This document shows positions 36,044 through 45,897 of a DNA stretch of 64,000 nt, piece after piece. The stretch is from Alphaproteobacteria bacterium (GTDB lineage Bacteria; Pseudomonadota; Alphaproteobacteria; Rhodobacterales; Rhodobacteraceae): the NCBI GenBank assembly GCA_030427405.1, contig JAUHXK010000005.1, positions 62,001-126,000 of the forward strand, in the 5' to 3' direction. The notes beneath the pieces are model-generated. The model saw nothing but the letters and a program-made list of their open reading frames with translations. It ran no database searches and had not been told where the DNA came from. The stretch's first letter is position 1. Each line of letters starts with the position of its first letter. Position numbers and translations under genes: made by a program.

Positions 36044-38779
36044 TCAATGGTCCAGAGGTTCCGGCCCATGCGGCGAATGGCGCAGCTTAGCCCAGCGATT
36101 CAGCCAGGCCAGCCCCGCCAGTGCAAAGCCCAGCGCCAACAGCGAGAAGACGCGGATCAACCCGCCAAGGCCCGAAATGTCAATCAGAAAGACCTTGGCA
36201 ACCGCCAGCCCGATCACCGCCAGCCCCGCCTTGCGCATCAGGTCCGAACGGCGCGCAAGCGACTGATAGAACAGCAGCGCCCCGATCAGCAGCAGAACCA
36301 ACGTATAGGTATAAAGTTCGGGCTGCGTGACACCGTTGCCCTCGTACATGCCACTGGCGCCCTGCCAGACGTGCCGGATCATCAGCCCAAGCCAAACCGC
36401 GCCAATCGCGCTGGCAACACCATAGGACACCTGCCGCACGCGTTCGGGCATTGGCCGGATGCGCCACGCCGAAAAACCGATTGCAAGCGCAGGCAGCAGG
36501 TATGCCACCACCAGCGTATTCAAAACCGCAGGACCAAGGACCGGATCGGCATACCGTGACAACAAGGGGTTTCCATCCCCAAGCGCCATGCCAAGATATA
36601 ACAGGCCGTGGCCCGCAAAGAAGACGGCCAGCGCCATCCGCAGCGGGTTCAGCTTGCCGCCCAACGCAAACCGCTGGACCTGCGCAAAGGCCAGCAGCAG
36701 CCAGATAACCGACAGCAATCCCAGGCCCCAGTGGCTTTGGTCCGCGCCGCCTTCTCCGAACCCTTCCAGCCAACGCAGAAGAAGCAATGACAGCAATATC
36801 CCGCCAGTTGCCCAGGCGGCGCTTTCCAGCAACAGAATGGCAATAGGGCGCTCCAGCGGTGCCAGCACCCGCCACGCGATCACGAACCCAAGGGTTGCGG
36901 CGGCATAAACACCGGTCATTTCCATAACCGGCGCCGTGTTTGCCCAATCCAGTCCCGGATCCATCACCAATCGCACGGTAATCGCAAAGACGCCTGCCCA
37001 GATGAACCAGCTCATCGGCGGCAGGTTGAACCGCCTGTCCAGCAAGGCGGCAATGACAACCATTCCGACCAGAGCGACCGTCAGTGCCGCAGAACTCAGA
37101 ACAATTACGCAGGCGAATGTCAGACACGACAGCGCCGACAGGGTCGCCAGCGCCGGTCGCAGGCGGTTTTCCCGGTCGACCCGCGCAAACCGTTCCGCCA
37201 TCCAGACCATAATCGCAGCCAGCGCCACCGCGTGCAGCGCCCAGGGATAGGCACCGATTACCAGCGCAGGATGCCATCCGATTTCCAGCGCAATCGCCAT
37301 CGCCGGTGCATAAAGTGCCGCTCCGACGGCCCAGGCGATGGCATTCTTCCCACCCCGCAGCGCCCGCCAGGCAGACAGGCCGGAAACCAGCGTGGCCAGC
37401 GCCAGCAGGCCAGTTACGGCCACCGGAAAATCGGCCTCGTTCGTTTCGGCGTAGGTGGCCGCAAAGGTCCGGGCGACGCTACCGCCATCGTACCCGTGCG
37501 AAAACACGAACCAGACAAAGCCCAGGGCCGGAAACAACACCACATCCTGCAGCGCCAGCGCATCCCGCGCCCAAACGATCAACCCAAGGGTCAAGGCAAG
37601 AAACAGCACGACGACCAACCAGAACTCAGCCGGAGAATTCGCCCAATGCAGCGACAATATGGCTGAACTGACCGCGCAGGCCGCAAAGGCCAGCCGGGTC
37701 GGAAACTCGGGCCAGAGGTCACCCTTGCCGCGCCGCAGGGCTTGCAGCACCATGGTTCCGCCGTGGCGCGGCCAGACCTGCCGGACAGGGATGGCAATCG
37801 TCATCACCGCCAGAACCGTTGCAAAAGCCAGGTAGGCGGGTTCGGTCGACGGCGACGACAGGACCAGCAAGACCGCCCCGCCATAGGCCCCGAAAAGCGT
37901 CAGAACGGAAATCCACGCCCAGCGCCGCACCGTGTCGATACCCAGGCCAAGAACCGCTATGACGGTGAAGTACCCATACAGCCAGGATGGATCGTCAGAT
38001 GCACCTCCGACGACAAACGGGGCCGCGAAAGCACCGATAAGGCCTATGGCCGCCAACAGGGGCCCGTGAAACCAGCCAAGCACAAGCCCGGCAATTGCAA
38101 TGGCAATCATCCCGGCCAACGCACCCTGCGGGCCGATCAAGTCATAAAGCTGCCGGGCCGCCAGCACGCCACCGAACAACGTTACCAGGCCCGCCCCGGA
38201 AAAGACCGAGGGAAGATAAGCGGTGGCCGAGCTTTCGTCGTCGCCAAACCGGCGCCGAACGACCTCGCCAGCGGCGATAAGCGACGCGCCGAAGGCCAGC
38301 GCGGCAAGAACCCGCGCCGTGGGCGGCAGAAACCCGTTTTCAACGCCGTACTGAACCAGGAAAATACCTGCCAGCGCCAGCGAAAGGGCCGATACGGCAT
38401 AAAACCAGTTTTCACGCAGCCAAGCACCCAGTGCAGCGAACCGTTCTTCGCGAAAAACCACGGCTGCGGGCGGGGTGGGGTCGTCCTGCACCGGTGCTGC
38501 TGGCGGCTGCTCGGACCTCTCGTCCTCGGGTCTGGCTTTGGCCGCGGCCCATGGTGCCGGGCGCCGCGCGGGTTCTTTCGGCTCGGGCCTCTGCGGGGCC
38601 TCTGGCAGATCGGGCGCTTTCGCGATGGGATCAGCAGCACCGTCCGCAGGTTGCGTTGCAATCTGCTGTTCAAGCTCGGCCACGCGCTTGCGCAGACGGG
38701 ACTGTCCCACAAACAGTACAATGATCGAAATCGGAATGGCCAACACGACCAGGCCGACAAGGGCAACCAGCGACTCCAC
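36044..38779 (-). CDS. Very large DUF2339 membrane protein
   Basis: A protein of 911 residues of the DUF2339 family. The N-terminus has a membrane helix, a short coiled coil (RLRKRVAELEQQI) and a Pro/Ala/Glu-rich cytoplasmic segment to about residue 115. More than twenty further hydrophobic segments fill the rest. The start is GTG at 38779, preceded by GGAGG seven bases away; a longer frame from TTG at 38794 lacks a good site. The function of the family is unknown; the many-helix fold suggests a transport or envelope role. It precedes ileS. Confidence 0.85.
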   Translation of the reverse strand: MESLVALVGLVVLAIPISIIVLFVGQSRLRKRVAELEQQIATQPADGAADPIAKAPDLPEAPQRPEPKEPARRPAPWAAAKARPEDERSEQPPAAPVQDDPTPPAAVVFREERFAALGAWLRENWFYAVSALSLALAGIFLVQYGVENGFLPPTARVLAALAFGASLIAAGEVVRRRFGDDESSATAYLPSVFSGAGLVTLFGGVLAARQLYDLIGPQGALAGMIAIAIAGLVLGWFHGPLLAAIGLIGAFAAPFVVGGASDDPSWLYGYFTVIAVLGLGIDTVRRWAWISVLTLFGAYGGAVLLVLSSPSTEPAYLAFATVLAVMTIAIPVRQVWPRHGGTMVLQALRRGKGDLWPEFPTRLAFAACAVSSAILSLHWANSPAEFWLVVVLFLALTLGLIVWARDALALQDVVLFPALGFVWFVFSHGYDGGSVARTFAATYAETNEADFPVAVTGLLALATLVSGLSAWRALRGGKNAIAWAVGAALYAPAMAIALEIGWHPALVIGAYPWALHAVALAAIMVWMAERFARVDRENRLRPALATLSALSCLTFACVIVLSSAALTVALVGMVVIAALLDRRFNLPPMSWFIWAGVFAITVRLVMDPGLDWANTAPVMEMTGVYAAATLGFVIAWRVLAPLERPIAILLLESAAWATGGILLSLLLLRWLEGFGEGGADQSHWGLGLLSVIWLLLAFAQVQRFALGGKLNPLRMALAVFFAGHGLLYLGMALGDGNPLLSRYADPVLGPAVLNTLVVAYLLPALAIGFSAWRIRPMPERVRQVSYGVASAIGAVWLGLMIRHVWQGASGMYEGNGVTQPELYTYTLVLLLIGALLFYQSLARRSDLMRKAGLAVIGLAVAKVFLIDISGLGGLIRVFSLLALGFALAGLAWLNRWAKLRHSPHGPEPLDH

Positions 38780-38899
38780 GCGACACCTCCGCAAACGGTT
38801 TTGGCCACGCTATCGCGGTCGCTTGGCCGGGGACAGCCGAATTTTCCGCAGCCCCGTCGTGACGACAGCATCACTGGTGCGGGCAGCGGCTGCGCTGCG

Positions 38900-39610
38900 T
38901 CAGGGGTGAAACAAGGACCCAACAAGATAGGCGATCAACGCAGCCGCCCCACCGATTGCCAGCGTTTCAAGGCCCGAGCGCCACCAGGGCGCCAGCGACC
39001 AGCGGCTCTTGAATGCGCCAATGGCAAAGAACACCCCCATGGTCATCCAGGCCGAAACCGCAAAAGCCTGGTCCGCAGAGGCCAGGAAGGGCAACAGGGG
39101 AATCATGCCCGCAACCAGAAACGCCGCAAATGTCGCCAGTGCCGCCTTCAGCGGGTGCGGGTCGACACTGCCCAGCCCGTATTCGCCTTCCAGCATCAGG
39201 TCGATCCAGTTTTCACGGTCGGCTGTAATGGCATCGGTGGCATCTGTCAGAACCGGGTCGGCCAGGCCCTTTTGCAAGAGTATCTCGCGCACCTCCCGCC
39301 GTTCGCCAGCCGGGTAAAGGTCGATATGCCGTTCTTCGATGGCGCGGATGCGGCGGATATTGTCCAGTTCTGCCTTGGTCCCCGAGTAATTCCCGGCGGC
39401 CATTGAAAACCCATCCGCCAGGACGTTCGCCAACCCAAGTGCCACGATGACAAAAGGGGACAACCCGGCCCCGGCGACCCCGGCAACGATGGCAAAGGTC
39501 GTGACCGACCCGTCAATCCCGCCATAGACGATGTCACGCAGGACCCCCCTGCCCGGCGGGGCATTGATCCGTGCAGCGATTTCCTGCTGGCTGTGGCCGT
39601 GATCTGCCAT
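38900..39610 (-). CDS. VIT1/CCC1-family transporter
   Basis: A 236-residue membrane protein of the VIT family, which moves iron or manganese across membranes. The hallmark is [20 protein letters not shown] near residues 27-46, followed by [18 protein letters not shown] soluble metal-binding-type segment with several Glu residues lies in the middle. Further membrane helices come at the end. AGGAGGG precedes the ATG at 39610. Metal specificity cannot be read. It lies between ycjF and the DUF2339 gene on the same strand. Confidence 0.88.
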   Translation of the reverse strand: MADHGHSQQEIAARINAPPGRGVLRDIVYGGIDGSVTTFAIVAGVAGAGLSPFVIVALGLANVLADGFSMAAGNYSGTKAELDNIRRIRAIEERHIDLYPAGERREVREILLQKGLADPVLTDATDAITADRENWIDLMLEGEYGLGSVDPHPLKAALATFAAFLVAGMIPLLPFLASADQAFAVSAWMTMGVFFAIGAFKSRWSLAPWWRSGLETLAIGGAAALIAYLVGSLFHP

Positions 39611-39669
39611 GGCGTGCCCTCCTGCGCGACCAGTTTGCAAGCGGGCCTGGGGTTTTGCCTTGCGTCAGA

Positions 39670-40659
39670 TCAACCCTTGGTGAACAACCCGCGCAGCGCC
39701 CGCTTTACCATTTTGCCGGTCGACGGCTTGTGCCTTTCGGAAAAAGGCAGGGGGCGGCAAACTTCCATCGCCGCTACCCCGACCCGCGCGCTGAGCGCCC
39801 CGTTGACAAGCCCCTCACCGAACCGGCGCGACAATTTGCTGAGGATCGACCCGCCCAGAACCGGTTCCAGCAGGTCATCCCCGACAGCCACCGCCCCCGT
39901 GGCGACAAGGTGCACGAAAACCGCACGCGTCAACCGCCAACTGCCCAGGAAACCGGCGCGGCCGCCATAGATTTCCGCGATACGCCGGATCATGCGCATC
40001 GATACGGCAAGGGCGGTCACGACGTCTGCAAGCGCAAGCGGCACCAGCGCCGTGACGGTCGCCACCTGCCGGGCGGCGGCTTCGACCTCGCGGCTGGCAC
40101 TTGCGTCCAGCGAGGCAAGGATTTCATCTTCGGCCAGCGACAAGAGGCCCGTGGCATCAAACTGTTCGCCCATACGTTCGGTCAGGCGATCCCGGCCCCA
40201 GCGGGTCTCGTCCCGGTCGCGGTAAAACTGCACCAGGCGCCGTGCGACGGACCTGGCCTGTTCAAGATCATCCCCGGCCAGAGCTGCATCCGCCGCGCGG
40301 CGCATGCCATCCACCCGCGACAGCCGCCCAATCGCGGCCAACTCGCGCAGCGCGATGACCAGTGCGACCAACACCAGCGCGGCAATCAACCCGGTGGCGA
40401 CCCAGCCAAGAACCGGCGCGCGCGCCAGCAGCGATGTCGCAAAGTCCCAGGCCGCAACCGAGATCGCCGCCCCAACAACCGCCAGAGCCAGCCCCCAGAA
40501 CCATCGCGCCAGCGCCGATGGCCTGCGCGCGGCCAGACGCGCGGCCCCGCGCATCGCCTGACCCTGCGGCTGCACGACATCAGGCACCGAGGGGGCCTGC
40601 GCGACGTCTGCCTCGGGTTCGTCCGCATCTAGGTCAATAAGAACCGGCCCCTTAGCCAT
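39670..40659 (-). CDS. ycjF: YcjF/DUF697-type membrane protein (TIGR01620 family)
   Basis: A 329-residue protein with an acidic N-terminal tail, two membrane helices (about residues 55-75 and 85-108) and a soluble domain. The DUF697-type region includes VATVTALVPLALADVVTALAVSMRMIRRIAEIYGG. The start at 40659 has a nearby AGG. It is paired with the ycjX gene upstream in the same order as in E. coli, except that a GNAT gene sits between them. YcjX and YcjF are linked to stress response, but their role is not known in detail. Confidence 0.85.
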   Translation of the reverse strand: MAKGPVLIDLDADEPEADVAQAPSVPDVVQPQGQAMRGAARLAARRPSALARWFWGLALAVVGAAISVAAWDFATSLLARAPVLGWVATGLIAALVLVALVIALRELAAIGRLSRVDGMRRAADAALAGDDLEQARSVARRLVQFYRDRDETRWGRDRLTERMGEQFDATGLLSLAEDEILASLDASASREVEAAARQVATVTALVPLALADVVTALAVSMRMIRRIAEIYGGRAGFLGSWRLTRAVFVHLVATGAVAVGDDLLEPVLGGSILSKLSRRFGEGLVNGALSARVGVAAMEVCRPLPFSERHKPSTGKMVKRALRGLFTKG

Positions 40660-41107
40660 CCTGTTTCTCCGCTTGTTTCCAGGCATACCTGATGTCAGGC
40701 AGGCCTTCGTCGTTTCCGGACCCGTCGCTGCGCGCGATTTCGGCAAAGCCATTACGTTCATAAAACCGCTGCGCGGGGACATTGTCCTGAAATGCATACA
40801 GCGACAGTTGGCCTTGTTTCTCCTTGGCGTGGTCCAGCAATTGCCGCCCGACGCCCTTTCGCCGTGCACCCGCCGCAACATAAAGCGACTGAACCTCGGT
40901 CCCGTCCAGCGCCAGAAACCCTATGACGCCTTCGCCGGATTCGGCGATGATGACCCAGTTCAGGTCGATCATACGGCCGCACCAAGCGATGGTTTCAGCA
41001 CAGGAATGCAGGTCGGGCATCCAGTTGTTTTCGCGGGAAAAGCCGTGCAGGATTTCGCCGATCTTGCCGGCGTCGGTACTGCGGGCGGGGCGGAGTGTTG
41101 CCGTCAC
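40652..41107 (-). CDS. GNAT N-acetyltransferase
   Basis: A 151-residue protein of the GNAT fold. The acetyl-CoA pyrophosphate loop is RRKGVGRQLL (about residues 82-91), preceded by VQSLYVAAG, and NVPAQRFYERNGF forms the C-terminal signature. The start is GTG overlapping the ycjX stop as GTGA, and its end overlaps the ycjF start by 8 bases. The substrate is unknown. Confidence 0.9.
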   Translation of the reverse strand: MTATLRPARSTDAGKIGEILHGFSRENNWMPDLHSCAETIAWCGRMIDLNWVIIAESGEGVIGFLALDGTEVQSLYVAAGARRKGVGRQLLDHAKEKQGQLSLYAFQDNVPAQRFYERNGFAEIARSDGSGNDEGLPDIRYAWKQAEKQDG

Positions 41108-42546
41108 AGCCGGTCCCCGATCAGGAACTGCGCGGCGCGGTCCAGGCGAATATGCGGCGGCCCGTCGCCGGGTCTGAGCGTCAGCTTGGCAGGGGCAAAG
41201 GCCATGAACCCGTAATCATCGGTCAGCCAACTTTTGGCTCCGTCGCGTGCCGGGCCCAGCAGATGTGCCGGATCCTGTGGCAGGTCGCCGGGATAAAACG
41301 CCGCCTGTTTGCCGCTGTCCAACATTGTCCCGCGCACACAAGGCAGCTCGGTCCCGTCATGGCTGCGCATCTCTTCGGTCGTGGCACGTAACGCCGCAAT
41401 CGCCAGAGCCGTGGTTTCAGCCCCGGCGAACCGGGCGCGATCGCGGGCTTCGCGTGTCAGGGCCTCCATGATCGCCGTCAGGCGGTGATGCTGAACGTGA
41501 TGCAGGTGATCGGCCTTGGTGGCGGCAAACAGGATGCGTTCAACCCGCCTGCCCATCAGTAACTGTGTCAGCCAGGCATTGCGGCCGGGGCGAAAGGCCG
41601 ACAGGATATCAGCCATTGCCCGGCGCATGTCTTCGACCGATTGCGGCCCCTTGTGGATCGCGCCCAGCGCGTCAACCAGGACAACCTGCCGGTCGATGCG
41701 GGAAAAATGGTCCCGGAAAAAGGGTTTGACGACCTGGCTCTTATACGCCTCAAACCGACGCTCCATTTCGCGGTGCAATGTTCGGCGGCGCGACGGCGCC
41801 GACACCGGCAGCGGGGCAAAGGTCAGAACCGGCGAACCCGCCAGATCCCCCGGCAACAGGAACCGCCCCGGCGTACAATCATAGAACCCGTCCTCGCGGG
41901 CCGCGTTCAGATAGTGGGTAAAAGCACCGGCCAGCGCCTGCGCTGCGGGTTCGTCATGGGCTCCGCCGGGGTCCGCCTCACTGCATCGGGCCAGAAATTC
42001 TGCCGCGCAGGCCCGGCCGTCAATCCGCGCCAGCGTGTCCCGCGACCAGTCGTCATAGGACTTGTCCAGCAGCGCCAGGTCCAACAGCCATTCCCCCGGA
42101 TAATCAACGATATCCAGATGGATCGTGCGCGGCCCCTGAAGCCCGGCCAGCAAGCCCGCCGGACGGGATTTGAACGACAGCCGCAATTCGGAAACCGCCC
42201 GCGTGCTGTGGGGCCAATGCGGTTCGGGGCCGGTCAGGTCCAACAGGTGCGATTCATAGTCGAACCGCGGAACGGTATCATCCGGTTGCGGTTGCAGGAA
42301 CGCGGCGTTTATCCGCCCTTCCTGATGGGCCGCAAGGCCGGTCATCCGTCCCCGGTCCAGCAGGTTTGCCACAAGCGAGGTGATAAACACCGTCTTGCCC
42401 GACCGCGCCAGGCCGGTGACGCCCAGGCGGATCACCGGTTCAAACAATGTTTCAGACACCCGGTCGCCTACGGTCTCGACCCCGCGTACCAGGCTGTCTG
42501 CCAATGATGAGATGACCAATCCGCCGCCCCGCAATTCATGTTTCAC
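41104..42546 (-). CDS. ycjX: YcjX-family P-loop ATPase
   Basis: A 480-residue DUF463 protein. The P-loop GLARSGKT is at residues 45-52, within the VTGLARSGKTVFITSLVANLL stretch typical of YcjX. The listed start is GTG at 42546; it has no strong ribosome binding site, and an internal TTG after GGGGCGGCGG is an alternative. It is the first gene of ycjX - GNAT - ycjF, and it is divergent from truA. Confidence 0.92.
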   Translation of the reverse strand: MKHELRGGGLVISSLADSLVRGVETVGDRVSETLFEPVIRLGVTGLARSGKTVFITSLVANLLDRGRMTGLAAHQEGRINAAFLQPQPDDTVPRFDYESHLLDLTGPEPHWPHSTRAVSELRLSFKSRPAGLLAGLQGPRTIHLDIVDYPGEWLLDLALLDKSYDDWSRDTLARIDGRACAAEFLARCSEADPGGAHDEPAAQALAGAFTHYLNAAREDGFYDCTPGRFLLPGDLAGSPVLTFAPLPVSAPSRRRTLHREMERRFEAYKSQVVKPFFRDHFSRIDRQVVLVDALGAIHKGPQSVEDMRRAMADILSAFRPGRNAWLTQLLMGRRVERILFAATKADHLHHVQHHRLTAIMEALTREARDRARFAGAETTALAIAALRATTEEMRSHDGTELPCVRGTMLDSGKQAAFYPGDLPQDPAHLLGPARDGAKSWLTDDYGFMAFAPAKLTLRPGDGPPHIRLDRAAQFLIGDRL

Positions 42547-42627
42547 TCAAGATAGGTAGAGCGTTGTCGACATGCCAGCGCTTTTGCCCCCCTTGCCCGC
42601 CTGCCCCCGGCACTGTACCAGCGCCGC

Positions 42628-43395
42628 ATGCCCAGATACGCGCTTAAAATCGAATACCAGGGGGAACCGTTCGCCGGGTGGCAGCGGCAAAAGGACCAAC
42701 CATCGGTCCAGGGCGCTGTCGAGCGCGCCTTGTCATGCATTCAACCCGGCGATCACACGATTGCCGCCGCCGGACGCACGGATGCAGGCGTTCATGCGCT
42801 TGGGCAGGTCGCGCATTGTGACCTGATCAAGGAATGGGACCCTTTCCGCCTGTCCGAGGCGTTGAACTATCACCTCAAGCCGCACCCCGTGGCCATCGTA
42901 AAGGCCGCCCGGGTCGATGATGACTGGCACGCGCGGTTTACCGCCACGGAACGGCAATACCTTTTCCGCATCCTGATACGCCGCGCGCCCGAGACCCATG
43001 ACAGGGGCCAGGTCTGGCGGATCAATCACGCGCTGGACGTGGATGCGATGCAGGCCGGGGCGGATATGCTGATCGGACGCCATGATTTCACGACCTTCCG
43101 GTCGTCGATTTGCCAGGCCGCAAGCCCCGTCAAAACGCTGGATGAACTCAGGATCGAACAGCGCCAGGGGTTTTCGGGGCCCGAGATACATTTTCATGTC
43201 CGGGCGCGTTCCTTTCTGCACAACCAGGTGCGCAGCTTTGTCGGAACACTGGAACGTGTAGGCGCCGGTGCCTGGGCACCCCAAGACGTGCGCCACGCGC
43301 TTGAGGCCAAAAACCGCGCGGCATGCGGACCAGTCTGCCCGCCGCAGGGGTTGTACCTGGCACGGGTCGGGTATCCTGATCCGGTTTTTGACTGA
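42628..43395 (+). CDS. truA: tRNA pseudouridine(38-40) synthase
   Basis: TruA isomerises uridines 38-40 of tRNA. The 255-residue protein has the catalytic motif GRTDAGVHA with Asp52, and the [15 protein letters not shown] element near residue 190. The end is typical ([11 protein letters not shown]). The start ATG at 42628 has no obvious ribosome binding site. It ends 1 base before the stop of the convergent NicO gene. Confidence 0.97.
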   Translation: MPRYALKIEYQGEPFAGWQRQKDQPSVQGAVERALSCIQPGDHTIAAAGRTDAGVHALGQVAHCDLIKEWDPFRLSEALNYHLKPHPVAIVKAARVDDDWHARFTATERQYLFRILIRRAPETHDRGQVWRINHALDVDAMQAGADMLIGRHDFTTFRSSICQAASPVKTLDELRIEQRQGFSGPEIHFHVRARSFLHNQVRSFVGTLERVGAGAWAPQDVRHALEAKNRAACGPVCPPQGLYLARVGYPDPVFD

Positions 43396-43396
43396 G

Positions 43397-44377
43397 TTAC
43401 AGCGCGCGCAGCAGCAACCCGCCCGCGATCACTGCGATCAACAGCCCGGCCAAAAGCTCAATCGTCGGGGCAAGCACGGATGCAAACCGCGCGGCCTGAG
43501 CCGAGGCCAGCAGCCCGCCTCGCAATCCAAAAGACGTCCATCCAACCAGTGTGGTCACGGTGGCGGTCCCCAGCGCCATGGCAAAGGCACCGGCTATTCC
43601 GACCATCGCGATGCCCATCTGCCAGGTCAGGATCAATACGAACAAGGCCCCCGTGCAGGGCCGAACGGCAATACCCCCGATCAGGATCAAAGCCTCGCGC
43701 AGCGTTCCCAGATTTGCGATCTCTTCGGCAGTTGGGCCGTGGCGATGCCCGCAATCGGAACACCGGCCATGGTCGTCGGCGTTGTCGTGGTGGTGGTGAT
43801 CATGGTGATCGTGGTGATGTTCGTGGCCGCAGCTGTGCCCGGTGAGATCATGTGTATCGCGATTGCTGATCGTCTGGGCCTTTGATCGCCGGGCAAAGCT
43901 GCGCAAGGCCCGGACCACCAGCCAAAGGCCGATCAATCCGATTGCGGCATAACTGATCGGCGCCATCACCCGTTCGGTCGTTCCCACAAGGCTGTCGCGG
44001 GACATCTGAAACAGGAAAACCCCGGCATAGACCAGCACGACGGCGGTCACGGCCTGCCCAAGGCTGGACAGTACGCTGATCGCGGACAACCGCAAGAACG
44101 CCACCCGGCGGCCCAGCCCGTAGCCACCGATCAAAACCTTTCCGTGTCCGGGGCCAACGGCGTGAAAGAACCCATAGCCGAAACACACCATCAGCAGCGT
44201 TGCCACTGCTTGGGGCTGTTCTGCGCGGGCGGCGCGCAGCGAACGGGCAATCTGGTTCTGGAACTCTCGCTGTTCACCGGCGGCCCAGGCCGCCAGATGG
44301 TCAAAGCCGCCGCTTCCCCAGAACCACAACAACAGGCCACAGGCGAGGGCAACCGGAACAATCAGGTATTTGGACAT
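43397..44377 (-). CDS. NicO/RcnA-family nickel/cobalt membrane transporter
   Basis: A 326-residue protein with about six membrane helices. The family motif HAVGPGHGK is at residues 72-80 and RPCTGALFVL later. A very His-rich loop (residues 181-213, with HEHHHDHHDHHHH and two Cys) precedes the second half and probably binds metal. NicO proteins move nickel or cobalt out of or into cells; direction is not evident. The gene overlaps the DUF1007 gene by 16 bases, so the two are co-translated. Confidence 0.88.
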   Translation of the reverse strand: MSKYLIVPVALACGLLLWFWGSGGFDHLAAWAAGEQREFQNQIARSLRAARAEQPQAVATLLMVCFGYGFFHAVGPGHGKVLIGGYGLGRRVAFLRLSAISVLSSLGQAVTAVVLVYAGVFLFQMSRDSLVGTTERVMAPISYAAIGLIGLWLVVRALRSFARRSKAQTISNRDTHDLTGHSCGHEHHHDHHDHHHHDNADDHGRCSDCGHRHGPTAEEIANLGTLREALILIGGIAVRPCTGALFVLILTWQMGIAMVGIAGAFAMALGTATVTTLVGWTSFGLRGGLLASAQAARFASVLAPTIELLAGLLIAVIAGGLLLRAL

Positions 44378-45009
44378 GAAATGCGCAGCTCGCTTGCGAA
44401 ACGTTCCCCGACCAGCGGAATGTCATTCTCTTCAAGGTCATAATCCGCATCCAGCGTGCGCAAAAAGGCCTGCATCTGGGCAAGCTCGGCATCAATATCC
44501 GGATCAGACCGTTCCACCGTGCACGGGATCGGGGCAGACACCGTGACAGGTCGGTTCAGTTCATACGCCGTATAGAACGTTTCGTCATACGCCTTGGCCG
44601 TCAGCGCGTTTGCGGATGCCGGACCGTCCTGAACCGCGCGAAGGTGGCTGGTCACGATGCGGCCGTCCTCGGTCGTGACGCGGGGCTCGGCCGGGCCGGA
44701 CAATGCAACGGGTTCACCATCGGAGAAAACCACCAGATCGCCATTGTACCCTTCGACCCATTGGGTATCAAAACCGTTCAGAACAGCCTGCTCTGCCGTC
44801 GACAGCCTGCCATCGCCGTCCTGGTCCAGCCGCAGCTCTTCCAACACCAGCAAGGAATAGAACTCGTCATAGGCCCATGTGACGCGGACATGCGTCAAAT
44901 GGCCGGTCTCATCGACGATGAACTCAAGCCCGGTGTCGATAAAGACATGCGGATGAGCATATGCCGAAACCGGCAGGCAAAAGCCAACAAGGGTGAAAAG
45001 CCAACGCAT
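44362..45009 (-). CDS. DUF1007 periplasmic protein, partner of the NicO transporter
   Basis: A 215-residue protein with a Sec signal peptide (cleavage near AYA, residue 18) and His19-Pro-His21 at the mature start, which is typical of DUF1007 and may bind metal. An EF-hand-like loop DQDGDGRLSTAE lies at residues 62-73. It overlaps the transporter gene. DUF1007 is commonly found beside nickel/zinc transporters, and a periplasmic metal-binding role is inferred. The start at 45009 avoids a longer frame without signal sequence. Confidence 0.85.
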   Translation of the reverse strand: MRWLFTLVGFCLPVSAYAHPHVFIDTGLEFIVDETGHLTHVRVTWAYDEFYSLLVLEELRLDQDGDGRLSTAEQAVLNGFDTQWVEGYNGDLVVFSDGEPVALSGPAEPRVTTEDGRIVTSHLRAVQDGPASANALTAKAYDETFYTAYELNRPVTVSAPIPCTVERSDPDIDAELAQMQAFLRTLDADYDLEENDIPLVGERFASELRISCPNT

Positions 45010-45082
45010 GGCGCGAAGATAGGCCGAGCCACACAGCGCGGCAATCGGTTTTCCGCCTGCGCGCAAAATCCAGCCTGTCCGA

Positions 45083-45883
45083 TCAGCCGGGCGGGAAAAG
45101 AACCAGCGTTTGCAATGCAGTACCGAACGGACCCTGGGTATCATGCAGGACAGATTGAGACATGCCGATACCCGAGGGTTGCCAATACGAGACCGACTCT
45201 GACGCCAGCCAGTCCGACACCGGTTCGCGGTGAATATGGACGCTGAGATCGGTGTTCATGAACCCCATTTCGGAAACCGGTGCGTTCCAGGATATGCCGT
45301 TTCCGCAATCTGCAATGGGGCACAGGGACTGTATCGGCGATTGCTGCTCGTCTTGCAGCAGGCGCGGCGTGCGCATCCACACAGTTTTGGGCCCGGCCTG
45401 TTGGTTGCCGCCACGCGGATAGGCGATGTCCGAGTAATGGGCAAAGCCGGGCAGGTCATGGCGCATCTCGCGGATCGGGAAAGGTCCGTCGACCACGTCA
45501 TCGACCGACGGCCCCGCAACAGGGGCATTTGGAACATCACCCAGATCCTTGCGGACAAGGTGCATGGTTGTTGCAGTGGCGCACAGGGCATCATCCAGGT
45601 CATGCACCGTTACCCGCGTTGTCGCCAATGTCCTGGTGTGGCGCGTGGTTTCCGCAGCCACACGCAAACCTGCCAGGGGCAGCGGGCGCAGCAGGTCAAC
45701 CGTCAACCGGGCCAGCATCTTTTCCTGCCCCACCTCGGTTTCCGCCGCGCGCACGATCAGCCCGGCGACCGGCCCTGCGTGGCAATGGTCGGCCGACCAC
45801 GGGCCGCGGGCCGCGTCATTGCCGATGAACGCCCCGTCCGGGCCGAGGTGAAAATAGGCCTCGCGGCTCAGATCAAAATCCAT
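45083..45883 (-). CDS. Thioesterase-family protein (double hot-dog type)
   Basis: A protein of 266 residues from the ATG at 45883 (a GTG two codons upstream at 45889 is an alternative). It looks like a double hot-dog acyl-CoA thioesterase: residues 20-110 with GPWSADHCHAGPVAGLIVRAAE and LARLTVDLLRPLPLAGL, and a second copy with LSVHIHREPVSDWLASESVSYWQPSG. The substrate is unknown. It lies 14 bases downstream of the acyl-CoA dehydrogenase gene on the same strand and is probably in one operon with it, suggesting fatty-acyl metabolism. Confidence 0.8.
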   Translation of the reverse strand: MDFDLSREAYFHLGPDGAFIGNDAARGPWSADHCHAGPVAGLIVRAAETEVGQEKMLARLTVDLLRPLPLAGLRVAAETTRHTRTLATTRVTVHDLDDALCATATTMHLVRKDLGDVPNAPVAGPSVDDVVDGPFPIREMRHDLPGFAHYSDIAYPRGGNQQAGPKTVWMRTPRLLQDEQQSPIQSLCPIADCGNGISWNAPVSEMGFMNTDLSVHIHREPVSDWLASESVSYWQPSGIGMSQSVLHDTQGPFGTALQTLVLFPPG

Positions 45884-45897
45884 GCTCACGCCGAACG

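Noticed and set aside
37742..39406. Long open frame of 554 codons on the plus strand
   Set aside because: Antisense to the DUF2339 and VIT genes.
43780..43860. Apparent GTG/ATC simple-sequence repeat
   Set aside because: It is the reverse complement of His and Asp codons in the metal-binding loop of the NicO protein, not a separate repeat element.
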